Below the pieces are notes generated by a model that worked only from the letters and a program-made list of their open reading frames with translations, did not search any database and had not been told where the DNA came from. From positions 17,865,013-17,929,012 of the forward strand of contig JARWKL010000007.1 of NCBI GenBank assembly GCA_029961685.1: a DNA stretch of 64,000 bases. The letters are read 5' to 3'. The translations under genes and the position numbers were made by a program. Positions 1 to 11,738 of the stretch are shown in pieces. The stretch's first letter is position 1; every line of letters starts with the position of its first letter. This DNA is from Aristolochia californica (lineage: Eukaryota; Streptophyta; Magnoliopsida; Piperales; Aristolochiaceae).

Positions 1-353
1 AAAAACTAAAAAGAGCTTACAATACCTAAAAAGTACAGACACTCTTTGGAATTTTCTATCTCTACATTTGTGCATTGTGCATTTCCGTTTTAGATGTACA
101 CATTTTTCTTAAATCAAAACTTCGAGTTTTTTGCTCTCCCTTCATCCCGTAAACAGAAAAAGGCATATGTATCACAACAAAATGAAGATTTTATAGTTGA
201 TGTATGGAAAAAATTTAAAACAATAAAAAAAGTAAATAAAGTAAATTTATTCACACACCACAAATGAACACAAGTTTTGTTATCCAAGTTTTGGCAATTC
301 CATTAGTCCAACCCTAATATCTTGGAATTTTACACGAAGGATATTTTTTCTAC
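1..353 (+). repeat. Leading partial monomer, B-like tail
   Basis: Right-arm end and tail of a monomer cut by the window edge. It opens with the A-like actaaaaagagc, then has class-B gtgcatttccgttttag, cttcgagtttttt and a tail with aataaaaaaagtaaataaag. The last ~60 bp (ccattagtccaaccc) are C-like, which fits the class-A monomer that follows. Confidence 0.85.
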
Positions 354-1026
354 ACATGTTTTAAAAATAGATATGGATGCTTGAAACATGTTAAAGATTC
401 AAATGACCTATGGATCCAAAGCTTTTAAATAGAATAAGAAACGCTCATTAAATTCTCTAGTGAACGTGTGGTGGAATATTTACCAGAGTCTAACAAGTCA
501 TTATTTTGCCCATTTTCAAAAATTTGACCTAACAATCATAAATGATTGTAAAGTGACTTATAATGCGTAACGGGCTATATTTTTGTAAAAAATGACTTAT
601 GGATTTCAATTCAACACTCAGTTAAAAATCCTCTGCCACCCATTGTTCCCGACGATTGCAAAACCTGAGATATAAAAACTTAAAAGAGCTTACAATCCCT
701 AAAAATTACAGACACTCTTCGGAATTATCTCTCTCTACATTTGTGCAATGTGGTTTTCCATTTTAGATGTACACTTTTTTCTTCAATCAAAACTTTGAGT
801 TTTCGCTCTCCCTTAATCCCGTAAACAAAAAAAGCAAAAAGCTCACAACAAAGTAAAAATTTTATAGTTGATGTATGGAAAAAATTTAAAACAATAAAAA
901 ATGTAAATAAAGAAATGTTTTTCACAAAACTTAAATGAACACAAAATTTTTGTTATCCAAGTTTGGGAAATTCCACTAGTTTTACCGTAATAGCTTGGAA
1001 TTTTAAAAAAAAGATATTTCTTCTAC
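354..1026 (+). repeat. Satellite monomer 1, class A
   Basis: 673 bp. It has gcttgaaac, gagtctaacaagtc, a diverged gcaattcaacactc, ctctgccaccc and an A tail (cttcgg). It starts the regular ABCABC stretch that runs to 4390. Confidence 0.9.
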
Positions 1027-1701
1027 ACATGTTTTAAAAATGGATATGCTTGTTCGAAACATGTTAAAGATCCAAATGAGCTATGGATGCAAAACTTTTA
1101 AAGAGAATAACAAACGCTCATTAAATTCTCAAGTGAACCTGCGGTGGGATATTTACCCAAGTCAAACATGCCATTATTTTGCCCATTTTCAAAAACCCGA
1201 CATAATAATCATAGATGATTGTAAAGTGATTTATCATGCGCAACGGGCTATATTTTTGTAAGAAATGACATTTGGATTGGGAGTCAATACTCAGTTAAAA
1301 ATCCCCCGTCTCCCCCTTTTCCCGACAATTTTAAAACCTGAGATATAAAAACGAAAAAGTGCTTACAATCCCTAAAAATTACAGACACTCTTTGGAATTA
1401 TCTCTCTCTACATTTATGCATTGTGCATTTCCGTTTTAGATGTACACATTTTTTTTCAATCAAAATTTCGAGTTTTTCGCTCTCCCATCATCTCGTAAAA
1501 AAAAAAAGGCAAATAGATCACAACAAAATGAAAAATCTATAGTTGATGTACGGAAAAAATTTAAAACAATAAAAAAAGTAAATAAAGAAAATTTATTCAC
1601 ACAACGCAAATGTACACAAAAGTTTTGTTATCCAAGTTTGGGAAACTCCACTAGACCAACACTAATATCTTGGAATTTTACATGAAGGAGATTTTTTCTA
1701 C
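1027..1701 (+). repeat. Satellite monomer 2, class B
   Basis: 675 bp. It has gttcgaaac, ccaaatgagc, cgacataataatc and gggagtcaatactc. The tail is class B with an expanded A-run (aaaaaaaaaaa) near 1498. Confidence 0.9.
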
Positions 1702-2373
1702 ACAAGTTTTAAAAATGGATATGTCTGCTAGAAAAATGTTAAAGATTCAAATGACCTATGGATCCAAAGCTTTTAAAGAGAATAACAAATGCTCATTAAA
1801 TACTCAAGTGAATGTGCGGTGGAATATTACTCGAGTCAAAAGAGCCATTAGTTTGCCCATTTTCAAAAAGTTGACCTAACAATCATTGATGATTGTAAAG
1901 TGATTTGTTATGTGTAATGGGCCATATCTTTTTAGGAAATGACTTATGGATTGGAAGTTAACACTCAATTAAAAATCGCTCGCCTCCCCCTTTTCCCCAC
2001 GATTGCAAAACCTGAGATATAAAAACGAAAAAGTGCTTACGGTCCCTAAAAATTACCGACACTCTTTGAAATTACCTCTCTCTACATTTGTGCATTGTGC
2101 ATTTCCATTTTAGATGTACACTTTATTTGTAAATCAGAACTTTGAGTTTTCGCTCTCCCTTCATCCCGTAAACAGAAAAGGCAAATAGATCACATCAAAA
2201 TAAAAATTTTATAGTTGATCTGTGGAAAAAAATTTAAAACAATAACTAATTTAAATAAAAATATTTATTCACACTCCACAAATGAATACAAAAGTTTTGT
2301 TTTCCAAGTTTGGGAAATTCCATTAGTCCAACCCTAACAACTTGGAATTTTACATGAAGGAGATTTTTTCTAC
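1702..2373 (+). repeat. Satellite monomer 3, class C
   Basis: 672 bp. It has gctagaaaaatg, aaaagttgacc, gaagttaacactc, cgctcgcctcccc and a C tail (aatcagaactttgag). The acatg at offset 1 is changed to acaag. Confidence 0.9.
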
Positions 2374-2411
2374 ACATGTTTTAAAAATGGACATGCATGC
2401 TTCAAACATGT
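2374..2411. other. Inverted repeat ACATGTTT/AAACATGT, reference copy
   Basis: Arms of 8 bp at 2374-2381 and 2404-2411 enclose 22 bp containing the self-complementary atgcat. The arrangement recurs at the start of most monomers in all three classes. It could form a weak cruciform or be a paired protein site. The geometry is seen; any function is inference. Confidence 0.7.
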
Positions 2412-2551
2412 TAAAGATTCAAATGACATATGGATCCAAAGCTTTTGAAGAGAATAAAAAACGCTCATTAAATTCTCAAGTGAACGTGCGCTGGGATATT
2501 TACCCAAGAGTAACAAGTCATTATTTTGCCCATTTTCAAAAATCTGACCTA

Positions 2552-2569
2552 ACAATCATAGATGATTGT
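2552..2569. other. Near-palindromic dyad, reference copy
   Basis: acaatcatagatgattgt is two perfect 8 bp complementary arms around a central AG. It sits near offset 179 in almost every class A and C monomer. Class B keeps only the inner arms (aatcat/atgatt). A short symmetric site retained in every repeat unit has the form expected of a DNA-binding protein target, as the CENP-B box is in other satellites, but the sequence does not match a CENP-B box. No factor is known to me. Confidence 0.65.
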
Positions 2570-3045
2570 AAAGTGATTTATCATGGATAATGGGCTATAT
2601 TTTTGTAAGAAATGACATATGGATTGCAATTCAACACTCAGTCAAAAATCCTCCGCCACCCACTTTTCTCGACGATTGCAAAACCTGAGATATAAAAACT
2701 AAAAAGAGCTTACAATCCCTAAAAATTACAGACACTCTTTGGAATTATCTCTCTCTACATTTTTGCTTTGTGCATTTCCGTTTTAGATGTACACATTTTT
2801 CTTAAATCAAAACTTCGAGTTTTTCACTCTCCCTTCATCCGGTAAAAAAAAGGTAGAAAGCTCACTACAAAATAAAAATTTTATAGTTGATGTATGGAAT
2901 AAATTTAAAACAATAACAAATATAAATAAAGAAAATTTATTCACACAGCAAAAATGAACACAAAAGTTTTGTTATCCAAGTTTGGGAAATTCCACTAGTT
3001 TAACCCTAATTGCTTGGAATTTTACATGAAAGAGATTTCTTCTAC

Positions 3046-3718
3046 ACATGTTTTAAAAATAGATATGCATGTTTGAACCATTTTAAAGATGCAAATGAGC
3101 TATGGATGCAAAGCTTTTAAAGAGAATAACAAATGCTCATTAAATTCTCAAGTGAACTTGCGGTGGGATATTTACCCAAGTCAAAATTGCCATTATTTTG
3201 CCCAATTGAAAAAAGCCGACATAATAATCATATATGATTGTAATGTTATGTATCATGTGTAACGGGCTATATTTTTGTAAGAAATGACTTTTGGATTGGG
3301 AGTCAACACTCAGTTAAAAATCCCCCGCCCCCCCTTTTCCCGATGATTGGAAAACCTAATATATAAAAACGAAAAAGTGCTTACAATCCCTAAAAATTAC
3401 AGACACTCTCTGGAATTATATCTCTCTACATTTGTAAATTATGCATTTCCGTTTTAGACGTACACATTTTTCTTAAATCAAAACTTCGAGTTTTTTGCTC
3501 TCCCTTCATCCTGTAAACAAAAAAGGCAAATAGATCACCACAAAATGAAAATTTTATAGTTGATGTACGGAAAAAACTTCAAACAATAAAAAAATTAAAT
3601 AAAGAAAATTTATTCACTCACCACAAATGAACACAAAATTTTTGTTACCCAAGGTTGGGAAACTCCACTAGTCCAACACTAATATCTTTGAATTTTACAT
3701 GAAGGTGATTTTTTCTAC
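3046..3718 (+). repeat. Satellite monomer 5, class B
   Basis: 673 bp, all class B: gtttgaacc, gatgcaaatgagc, gccgacataataatc, gggagtcaacactc and cccccgcccccc. The dyad is altered to catatatgattg. Confidence 0.9.
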
Positions 3719-4390
3719 ACATGTTTTAAAAATGGATATGCATGCTAGAAACATGTTAAAGATTCAAATACCCTATAGATCCAATGCTTTTAAAAAGAAT
3801 AACAAACGCTCAATAAATTCTTAAGTGAACGTGCGGTGGGATATTTTCCCAAGTCAAACAAGCCATTATTTTGCCCATTTTCAAAAAGTTGAGCTAACAA
3901 TCATAGATGATTGTAAAGTGATTTGTCATACGTAACAGGCTATATTTTTGTAAGAAATGACTTATGGATTGGACGTCAACACTTAGTTAAAAATCGCCCG
4001 CCTCCCCCTTTTCCCGACGATTGCAAAACCTGAGATATAAAAACGAAAAAGTGCTTACGATCCCTAAAAATTATAGACACTCTTTGGAATTATCTCTCTC
4101 TACATTTGTGCACTGTGCATTTCCATTTTAGATGTACACTTTTTTCTTAAATCAGAACTTTGAGTTTTCGCTCTCCCTTCATCCTGTAAAAAGAAAAGGT
4201 AAATAGATCACAACAAAATAAAATTTTCGGAGTTGATGTGTGGAAAAAATTTAAACAATAACTAATGTAAATAAAAAATATTTATTCACACCCCACAAAT
4301 GAACACAAAAGTTTTGTTATCCAAGTTTGGGAAATTCCATTAGTTTAACCCTAATAACTTTGAATTTTACAAGAAAAAGATTTCTTCTAC
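3719..4390 (+). repeat. Satellite monomer 6, class C with A-type end
   Basis: 672 bp. Class C through most of the tail (gatgtgtgg, aataactaatgt). The last ~60 bp switch to class A (agtttaaccc, caagaaaaag), so it leads directly into a B monomer. A whole class-A monomer is therefore missing from the order. Confidence 0.88.
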
Positions 4391-5063
4391 ACATGTTTTA
4401 AAAATGGATATGCATGTTTGAAACATGTTAAAGATACAAATGACCAATGGAACCAAAGATTTTAAAGAGAATAACAAACGCTCATTAAATTCTCAAGTGA
4501 ACTTGCGGTGGGATATTTACCCGAGTCAACCATGTGATTATTTTGCCCATTTGATAAAAGCCGCATAATAATCATAGATGATTGTAAAGTGATTTATCAT
4601 GCGTAACAGGCTATATTTTTGTAAGAAATCACTTTTGGATTGGGAGTTAATACTCAGTTAAAAATCCCTCGCCTCTCCCTTTTCCCGACGATTGCAAAAC
4701 CTGAGATATAAAAACCAAAATGTGCTTACAATCCCTAAAAATTACAGACACTCTTTGGATTTATATCTCACTACATTTGTGCATTGTGCATTTCCTTTTT
4801 ACATGTACACATTTTTCTTAAATCAAAACTTTGAGTTTTTCGCACTCCCTTCATCCCGTAAACAAAAAAAGGCATATAGATCACAACAAAATGAAAATTT
4901 TATCGTTGATGTATGGAAAAAATTTAAAACAATAAAAAAAGTAAATAAAGTAAATTGATTCACATGCCACAAATTAACACAAAAGTTTTGTTATCCAAGT
5001 TTGGGCAATTCCACTAGTCCAACATTAATATCTTGGAATTTTCATGAACAAGATTTTTTCAAC
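4391..5063 (+). repeat. Satellite monomer 7, class B
   Basis: 673 bp. It has gtttgaaac, acttgcgg, gccgcataataatc (one base lost) and gggagttaatactc. The left arm carries C-like atgaccaatgg, so it is slightly mixed. Confidence 0.87.
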
Positions 5064-5732
5064 TCATGTTTTAAAAATGGATACGCATGCTAGAAACATG
5101 TTAAAGATTCAAATGACCTATGGATCCAAAGCTTTTAAGGAGAATAACAAACGCTCATTAAATTCTCAAGTGAATGTGCGGCGGGATAGTTGCCCGTGTC
5201 AAACAAGCCATTATTTTGCCCATTTTCAAAGAGTTGCCTAACAATCATAGATGATTGTAAAGTGATTTGTCATACGTAACGGGCAATATTTTTATAAAAA
5301 ATGACTATGGATTGGAAGTCAACACTCAGTTAAAAATCGCCCGCCTCCCCTTTTCCCACGATTACAAAACCTGAGATATAAAAACGAAAATGTGCTTACG
5401 ATCCATAAAAATTACATACACACTTTGGAATTATCTCTCTGTACATTTTTGCCCTGTGCATTTCCATTTTAGATCTACGTTTTTTTCTTAAATCAAAACT
5501 TTGAGTTTTCGCTCTCCCTTCATCCCCGAAACAAAAAAGGCAAATAGATCACAAAAAAATAAAATTTTTATAATTGATGCATTGAAAAAATTTAAAACAA
5601 TAACTAATTTAAATTAAAAATATTTATTCACACACCACAAATGAACACAAAAGTTTTGTTATCCAAGTTTGGGAAATTCCATTAGTCCAACCCTAATAGC
5701 TTGGAATTTTACATGAAGGAGATTTTTTCTTC
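5064..5732 (+). repeat. Satellite monomer 8, class C
   Basis: 669 bp. It has gctagaaac, gtcaaacaagcc, agagttgcc, ggaagtcaacactc and cgcccgcctcccc. Offset 1 reads tcatg in place of acatg. Confidence 0.9.
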
Positions 5733-6405
5733 ACATGTTTTAAAAATGGATATGCATGCTTGAAACATGTTAAAGATTCAAATGACCTATGGATCCAAAG
5801 ATTTTAAAAAGAATTACAAACGCTCATTAAATTCTCAAGTGAACATGCGGTGGGATGTTTAACCGAGACTAACAAGTCATTATTTGGCCCATTTTCTAAA
5901 ATTTGACCTAACAATCACAGATGATTGTAAAGTGATTAATCATGCGTAACGGGCTATATTTTTGTAAGAAATGACTTATGGATTGCAATTCAACACTCAG
6001 TTAAAAATCTTCCGCCACCCATTTTTCCCGACGATTGGAAAACCTGAGATATAAAAACTAAAAAAAGCTTAAAATCCCTAAAAATTACAGGCACTCTTCG
6101 GAATGATCTCTCTCTACATTTTTGCAATGTGGTTTTCCATTTTAGATGTACACATTTTTCTTAAATCAAAACTTTGAGTTTTCGCTCTCCCTTCATCCTG
6201 GAAAATAAAAAGGCAAAAAGATCACAACAAAGTAAAAATTTAATAGTTGATGTATGGAAAAAATTTTAAACAATAAAAAATGTAAATAAAGAAAATATAT
6301 TCACACACCACAAATGAACACAAAAGTTTTGTTATCCAAGTTTGGGAAATGCCACTAGTTTAGCCCTAATAGCTTTGAATTTTACAAGAAAGACATTTCT
6401 TCTAC
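5733..6405 (+). repeat. Satellite monomer 9, class A
   Basis: 673 bp. It has gcttgaaac, gagactaacaagtc, gcaattcaacactc, cttccgccaccc and an A tail (cttcggaatg). Confidence 0.9.
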
Positions 6406-7079
6406 ACATGTTTTAAAAATGGATATGTGTGTTTGAAACATGTTGAAAATGCAAATGAGTTATGGATGCAAAGCTTTTAAAGAGAATAACAAACGCTCAT
6501 TAAATTCTCAAGTGAATTTGCGGTGGGATATTTACCCGAGTCAAACATGCCATTATTTTGCCCATTTGCAAAAAGCCGACATAATAATCATAGATGATTG
6601 TAAAGTGATTTATCATGCGTAATGGGCTATATGTTTGCTAGAAATGAATTTTGGATTGGGAGCCAACACTCAGTTAAAAATCCCCCGCCTCCCCCTTTTC
6701 CCGATGATTGCAAAACAAGAGATATAAAAACGAAAAAGTGCTTACAATCCCTAAAAGTTACAGACACTCTTTGGAATTATCTCTCTCTACATTTGTGCAT
6801 AGTGCATTTCCGTTTTAGATGTACACATTTTGCTTAAATCAAAACTTCGAGTTTTTCGCACTCCCTTCATTCCGTAAACAAAAAAAGGCATATAGATCAC
6901 AACAAAATGAAAATTTTATAGTTGATGTACTGAAAAAATTTTAAAAAATAAAAAAATTCAATAAAGAAAATTTATTCACACACCACAAATGAACACAAAA
7001 GTTTTGTTATCCATGTTTGGGAAATTCCACTAGTCCAACACTAATATCTTGGAATATTTCATGAAGGAAATTTTTCTAC
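6406..7079 (+). repeat. Satellite monomer 10, class B
   Basis: 674 bp. Class B throughout: gtttgaaac, gatgcaaatgag, gccgacataataatc and cccccgcctcccc. The tail has attcaataaag. Confidence 0.9.
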
Positions 7080-7703
7080 ACATGTTTTAAAAATGGATAT
7101 GCATGCTAGAAACATGTTAAAAATTCAAATGACCTATGGATCCAAAGCTTTTAAAGAGAATAACAAACGCTCATTAAATTCTCAAGTGAACGTGCGGTGG
7201 GATATTTGAGAGAGTTGACCTAACAACCTAGATGATTGTAAAGTGATTTGTCATGCGTAACGGGCTATATTTTTGTAAGAAATGACTTGTCGATTGGAAG
7301 TCAACACTCAGTTAAAAATCGTCTGCCTCCCCCTTTTCCCGACGATTGCAAAACATTAGATATAAAAAAGAAAAAGTGCTTATGGTCCCTAAAATTAACA
7401 GACAATCTTCGGAATTATCTCTCTCTACATTTGTGCATTGTGCTTTTCCATTTTAGATGTACACTTTTTACGTAAATCAGATCTTTGAGTTTTCGCTCTC
7501 CCTTCATCCCGCAAACAGAAAAGGCAAAAGGATCAAACCAAAATAAAAATTTTATAGTTGATGTGTGGAAAAAATTTAAAACAATAACTAATGTAAACAA
7601 AAAAATATTTATTCACACAGCACAAATGAACACAAACGTTTTGTTATCCAAGTTTGGGAAATTCCATTAGTCCAACCCAAATCATGAAGGAGATTTTTTC
7701 TAC
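7080..7703 (+). repeat. Satellite monomer 11, class C with two deletions
   Basis: 624 bp. About 45 bp are missing near 7208, where gatatttg joins agagttgacc. About 14 bp are missing near 7678 (caacccaaatcatgaagg), removing the usual cttggaattt. Otherwise class C with cgtctgcctcccc. Confidence 0.88.
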
Positions 7704-8375
7704 ACATGTTTTAAAAAAGGATATGCATGCTTGAAACATGTTAAAGATTCAAATGACCTATGGATCCAAAGTTTTAAAGAGCATACTAAACGCTCATTAA
7801 ATTCTCAAGTGAACGTGCGGTGGAATATTTACCCTAGTCAAACAAGCCATTATTTTGCCCATTTTCAAAAAGTTGACCTAACAATCATAGATGATTGTAA
7901 AGTGATTTGTCATGCGTAACGGGCTATATTTTTTTAAGAAATGACTTATGGATTGGAAGTCAACACTCAATTAAAAATCGCCCGCCTCCCCCTTTTCTCG
8001 ATGATTGCAAAACATTAGATATAAAAACGAAAAACTGCTTACGGTCCCAAAAAATTACAAACACTCTTTGGAATTATCTCTCTCTACATTTGTGCATTGT
8101 GCCTTTCCATTTTAGATGTACACTTTTTCCTTAAATCAGAACTTTGAGTTTTCACTCTCCCTTCATCCCGTAAACAGAAAAGGCAAATAGACAACAACAA
8201 AATAAAATTTTTATAGTTGATGTGTTGAAAAAATTTAAAACAATAACTAATGTAAATAAAAAATATTTATTCACACTCCACAAATGAGCACAAAAGTTTT
8301 GTTATCCAAGTTTTGGAAATTCCATTAGTCCAACCCTAATTGCTTGGAATTTTACATAAAGGAGATTTTTTCTAC
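7704..8375 (+). repeat. Satellite monomer 12, A/C chimera
   Basis: 672 bp. The left end is A-like (gcttgaaac). From about offset 120 it is class C (agtcaaacaagcc, aaaagttgacc, ggaagtcaacactc). It follows a C monomer, so two C-type units lie side by side. Confidence 0.85.
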
Positions 8376-9047
8376 ACATGTTTTAAAAATGGATATGCAT
8401 GCTTGAAACATGTTAAAGATTCAAATGACCTATGGATCCAAAGTTTTTAAAGAGAATAACAAACGCTCATTAAATTCTCAAGTGAATGTGCGGTGGGATA
8501 TTCACTCAAGTCTAACAAGTCATTATTTTGCCCATTTTCATAAATTTTACCTAACAATCATAGATGATTGTAAAGTGATTTATCATGTGTAATGGGCTAT
8601 ATTTTTGTAAGAAATGACTTATGGATTGCAATTCAATACTCAGTTAAAAATCCTCCGCCACCCATTTTTCCCGACGATTCTAAAACCTGAGATATAAAAC
8701 CTAAAAAGAGCTTGCAATCCCTAAAAATTTCAAACACTCATCGGAATTATCTCTCTCTACGATTGTGCATTGTGCATTTCCATTAGATGTACACTTTTTT
8801 CTTAAATCAAAACTTTTGAATTTTCGTTCTCCCTTCATCCCGTAAACAGAAAAGGCAAAAAGCTCACAATAAAATAAAACTTTTATAGTTGATGTATGGA
8901 AAATTTTTTAAAAAATAACAAATGTAAATAAATAAAATTTATTCACTCAACACAAATGAACACAAAAGTTTTGTTATCCAAGTTTTGGAAATTCCACTAG
9001 TTTAACCCTAATAGGTTGGAATTTTTCAAGGAAGAGATTTCTTCTAC
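8376..9047 (+). repeat. Satellite monomer 13, class A
   Basis: 672 bp. It has gcttgaaac, aagtctaacaagtc, gcaattcaatactc, cctccgccaccc and an A tail with gcaaaaagctcac. Confidence 0.9.
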
Positions 9048-9720
9048 ACATGTTTTAAAAATGGATTTGCATGTTTGAAACATGTTAAAGATTGAAATGA
9101 GCTATGGATGCAAAGTTTTTAAAGAGAATAAAAAACGCTCATTAAATTCTCAAATGAACTTGCGGTGGGATATTTACCCGAGTCAAACATGCCATTATTT
9201 TGCCCATTTTCAAAAAGTTGACCTAACAATCATAGATGATTGTAAAGTGATTTGTCTTGCGTAACGTGCTATATTTTTGTAAGAAATGACTTATGGATTG
9301 GAAGTCAACACTCAGTTAAAAATCACCCACCTCCCCCTTTTTCCTACTATTGCGAAACATTAGATATAAAAATGATAAAGTGCTTACGGTCCCTAAAAAT
9401 TACATACACTCTTTGGAATTATCTCCTTCTACATTTGTGCATTGTACATTTCCATTTTAGATCTACACTTTTTTCTTAAATCAGAACTTTGAGTTTTCGC
9501 TCTCCCTTCATCCCGTAAACAGAAAAGGCAAATAGATCACAACAAAATGAAAATTTTATAGTTGATGTACAGAAAAAATTTAAAACAATAACTAATATAA
9601 ATAAAAAATATTTATTCACACACCAAAATTGAACACAAAAGTTTTGTTATCCACGTTTGGGAAATTCCATTAGTCCAACCCTAATAGCTTGGAATTTTAC
9701 ATGAAGGAGGTTTTTTCTAC
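9048..9720 (+). repeat. Satellite monomer 14, B/C chimera
   Basis: 673 bp. The left arm is class B (gtttgaaac, gatgcaaag, gtcaaacatgcc). From about 9200 it is class C (ttcaaaaagttgacc, ggaagtcaacactc, cagaactttgag). A short B-like stretch (caaaatgaaaattttat) sits in the tail near 9543. Confidence 0.86.
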
Positions 9721-10393
9721 ACATGTTTTAAAAATGGATATGCATGCTAGTAACATGTTAAAGATTGAAATGACCTACGGATCCAAAGCTTTTAAAGAGA
9801 ATAACAAACGCTCATTAAATTCTCAAGTGAACGTGCAGTGGGATATTTGCCCGAGTCAAACAAGCCATTATTTTGCCCATTTTCAAAGAGTTGACCTAAC
9901 AGTCATAGATGATTGTAAAGTAATTTATCATGCGTAACGGGCTATATTTTTGTAAGAAATGACTTATGGATTGCAATTCAACACTCAGTTAAAAATCCTC
10001 CACCACCCATTTTTCCCGACGATTGCAAAACCAGAGATATAAAAACTAAAAAGTGCTTACAATCCCTAAAAATTACAGACACTCTTCGGAATTCTCTCTC
10101 TCTACATTTGTGCATTGTGCTTTTCCAGTTTAGGTGTACAGTTTTTTCTTAAATCAAAACTTTGAGTTTTCGCTCTCCCTTCATCCCGAAAACCAAAAAG
10201 GTAAAAAGCTCACAACAAAGTAAAACTTTTATAGTTGATATATGGAAAAAATTTAAAATAATAACAAATTTAAATAAAGAAAATTTATTCACACAACACA
10301 AATGAACACAAAAGTATTGTTATCCAAGTTTGGGAAATTCCACTAGTTGAACGCTAATAGCTTGAAATTTTACAAGAAAGAGATTTCTTCAAC
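9721..10393 (+). repeat. Satellite monomer 15, C/A chimera
   Basis: 673 bp. The left arm is class C (gctagtaac, gtcaaacaagcc, agagttgacc). After about 9920 it is class A (gcaattcaacactc, cctccaccaccc, cttcgg). Together with monomer 14 this keeps the local B-C-A succession in frame inside chimeras. Confidence 0.86.
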
Positions 10394-11065
10394 ACAAGTT
10401 TTAAAAATGGATATGCATGTTTGAAACATATTAAAGATTCAAATAAGTTATGGATGCAAAGCTTCTAAAGAGAATACGAAACGCTCATTAAATTCTCAAG
10501 TGAACTTGCGGTGGGATATTTACCCGAGTCAAACATGCCTTTTTTTTGCCCTTTTTTAAAAGCCGACATAATAATCATAGATGATTGTAAAATGATTTAT
10601 CATACGTAACGGGCTATATTTTTGTATGATATGACTTTTGGATTGGGAGTCAACACTCAGTTAAAAATCCCCCGCCCTCCCCCGTTCCCAACGATTGCAA
10701 AACCTGAGATATAAAAACAAAAAAGGGCTTGCAATCCCTAAAAATTACAGACACTCTTTGGAATTATCCCTCTCTACATTTGTGCATTGTGCATTTCTGT
10801 TTTAGATGTACACATTTTTCTTAAATCAAAACTTCAAGTTTTTCGCTCTCCTTTCATCCTGTAAACAAAACAGTCAAATAGATCACAACAAAATGAAAAT
10901 TTTATAGTTGACGTACGGAAAAAATTTAAAACAATAAAAAAGTAAATAAAGAAAATTTATTCACACCCCACAAATGAACACAAAAGTTTTGTTATCCAAG
11001 TTTGGGAAATTCCATTAGTCCAACCCTAATAGCTTGGAATTTTACATGGAGGAGATTTTTTCTAC
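10394..11065 (+). repeat. Satellite monomer 16, class B with C-type end
   Basis: 672 bp. Class B to the tail (gccgacataataatc, cccccgccctcccc). The end ccattagtccaaccc is C-like. Offset 1 reads acaag. Confidence 0.87.
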
Positions 11066-11738
11066 ACATGTTTTAAAAATGGATATGCATGCTTGAAACA
11101 TGTTAAAGATTCAAATGACCTATGGATCCAAAGCTTTTATAGAGAATAAAAAACGCTCATTAAATTCTCAAGTGAACGTGCGGTGGGATATTTGCCCGAG
11201 TCAAACAAGCCATTATATTTTCCATTTTCAAAAAGTTGACCTAACAATCATAGATGATTTCAAAGTGATTTGTCATGCGTAACGGGGTAAATTTTTGCAA
11301 GAAATGACTTGTGGATTGGAAGTCAATACTTAGTTAAAAATCGCCCGCCTCCCCCTTTTCCCACCGATGGCAAAACCTTAGATATAAAAAAGAAAAAGTG
11401 CTTACGATCCCTAAAAATTACAGTCACTCTTTGGAATTATCTCTCTTTCCATTTGTGCATTGTGCATTTCCATTTTAGATGTACACTTTTTTCTTAAATT
11501 AGAACTTTGAGTTTTCGCTCTCCCTTCATCCCGTAAACAAAAAAGGCAAATAGATCACAACAAAATAAAATTTTTATAGTTGATGTGTGGAAAAAATTTG
11601 AAACAATAACTAATGTAAATAAAAAATATTTATTCACACACTAGAAATGAACAGAAAAGTTTTGTTATCCAAGTTTGGGAAATTCCATCAGTCCAACCCT
11701 AATTGCTTAGAATTTTACTTGAAGGAGATTTTTTCTAC
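11066..11738 (+). repeat. Satellite monomer 17, class C with A-like left end
   Basis: 673 bp. It begins gcttgaaac (A-like), then is class C (gcccgagtcaaacaagcc, aaaagttgacc, ggaagtcaatac, cgcccgcctcccc). The dyad is broken (gatgatttca). Confidence 0.86.

Larger units (their letters stand above)
2374..3045 (+). repeat. Satellite monomer 4, class A with B patch
   Basis: 672 bp. The arms are class A. About 2733-2835 reads as class B (ctctttgg, tgcatttccgttttag, cttcgagttttt), then class A resumes with gtagaaagctcac. This looks like a short conversion tract from a B copy. Both inverted repeats are perfect here (2374-2411 and 2552-2569). Confidence 0.9.

Noticed and set aside
354..1026. Internal 168 bp subrepeats within the monomer
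   Set aside because: Only short similarities were seen (gatgattgta versus gacgattgca, and repeated ttggaatt), at spacings that do not fit 168 bp.
1498..1510. Long A-runs as poly(A) tails of retroelements
   Set aside because: They are local length changes of an A-run already present at the same monomer offset, without target-site duplications.
7248..7475. 75-codon right-arm frame (GYIFVRNDLWIGSQHSVKN family)
   Set aside because: Present mainly in class C because of its base differences. No start context, no domain, and it tracks the repeat.
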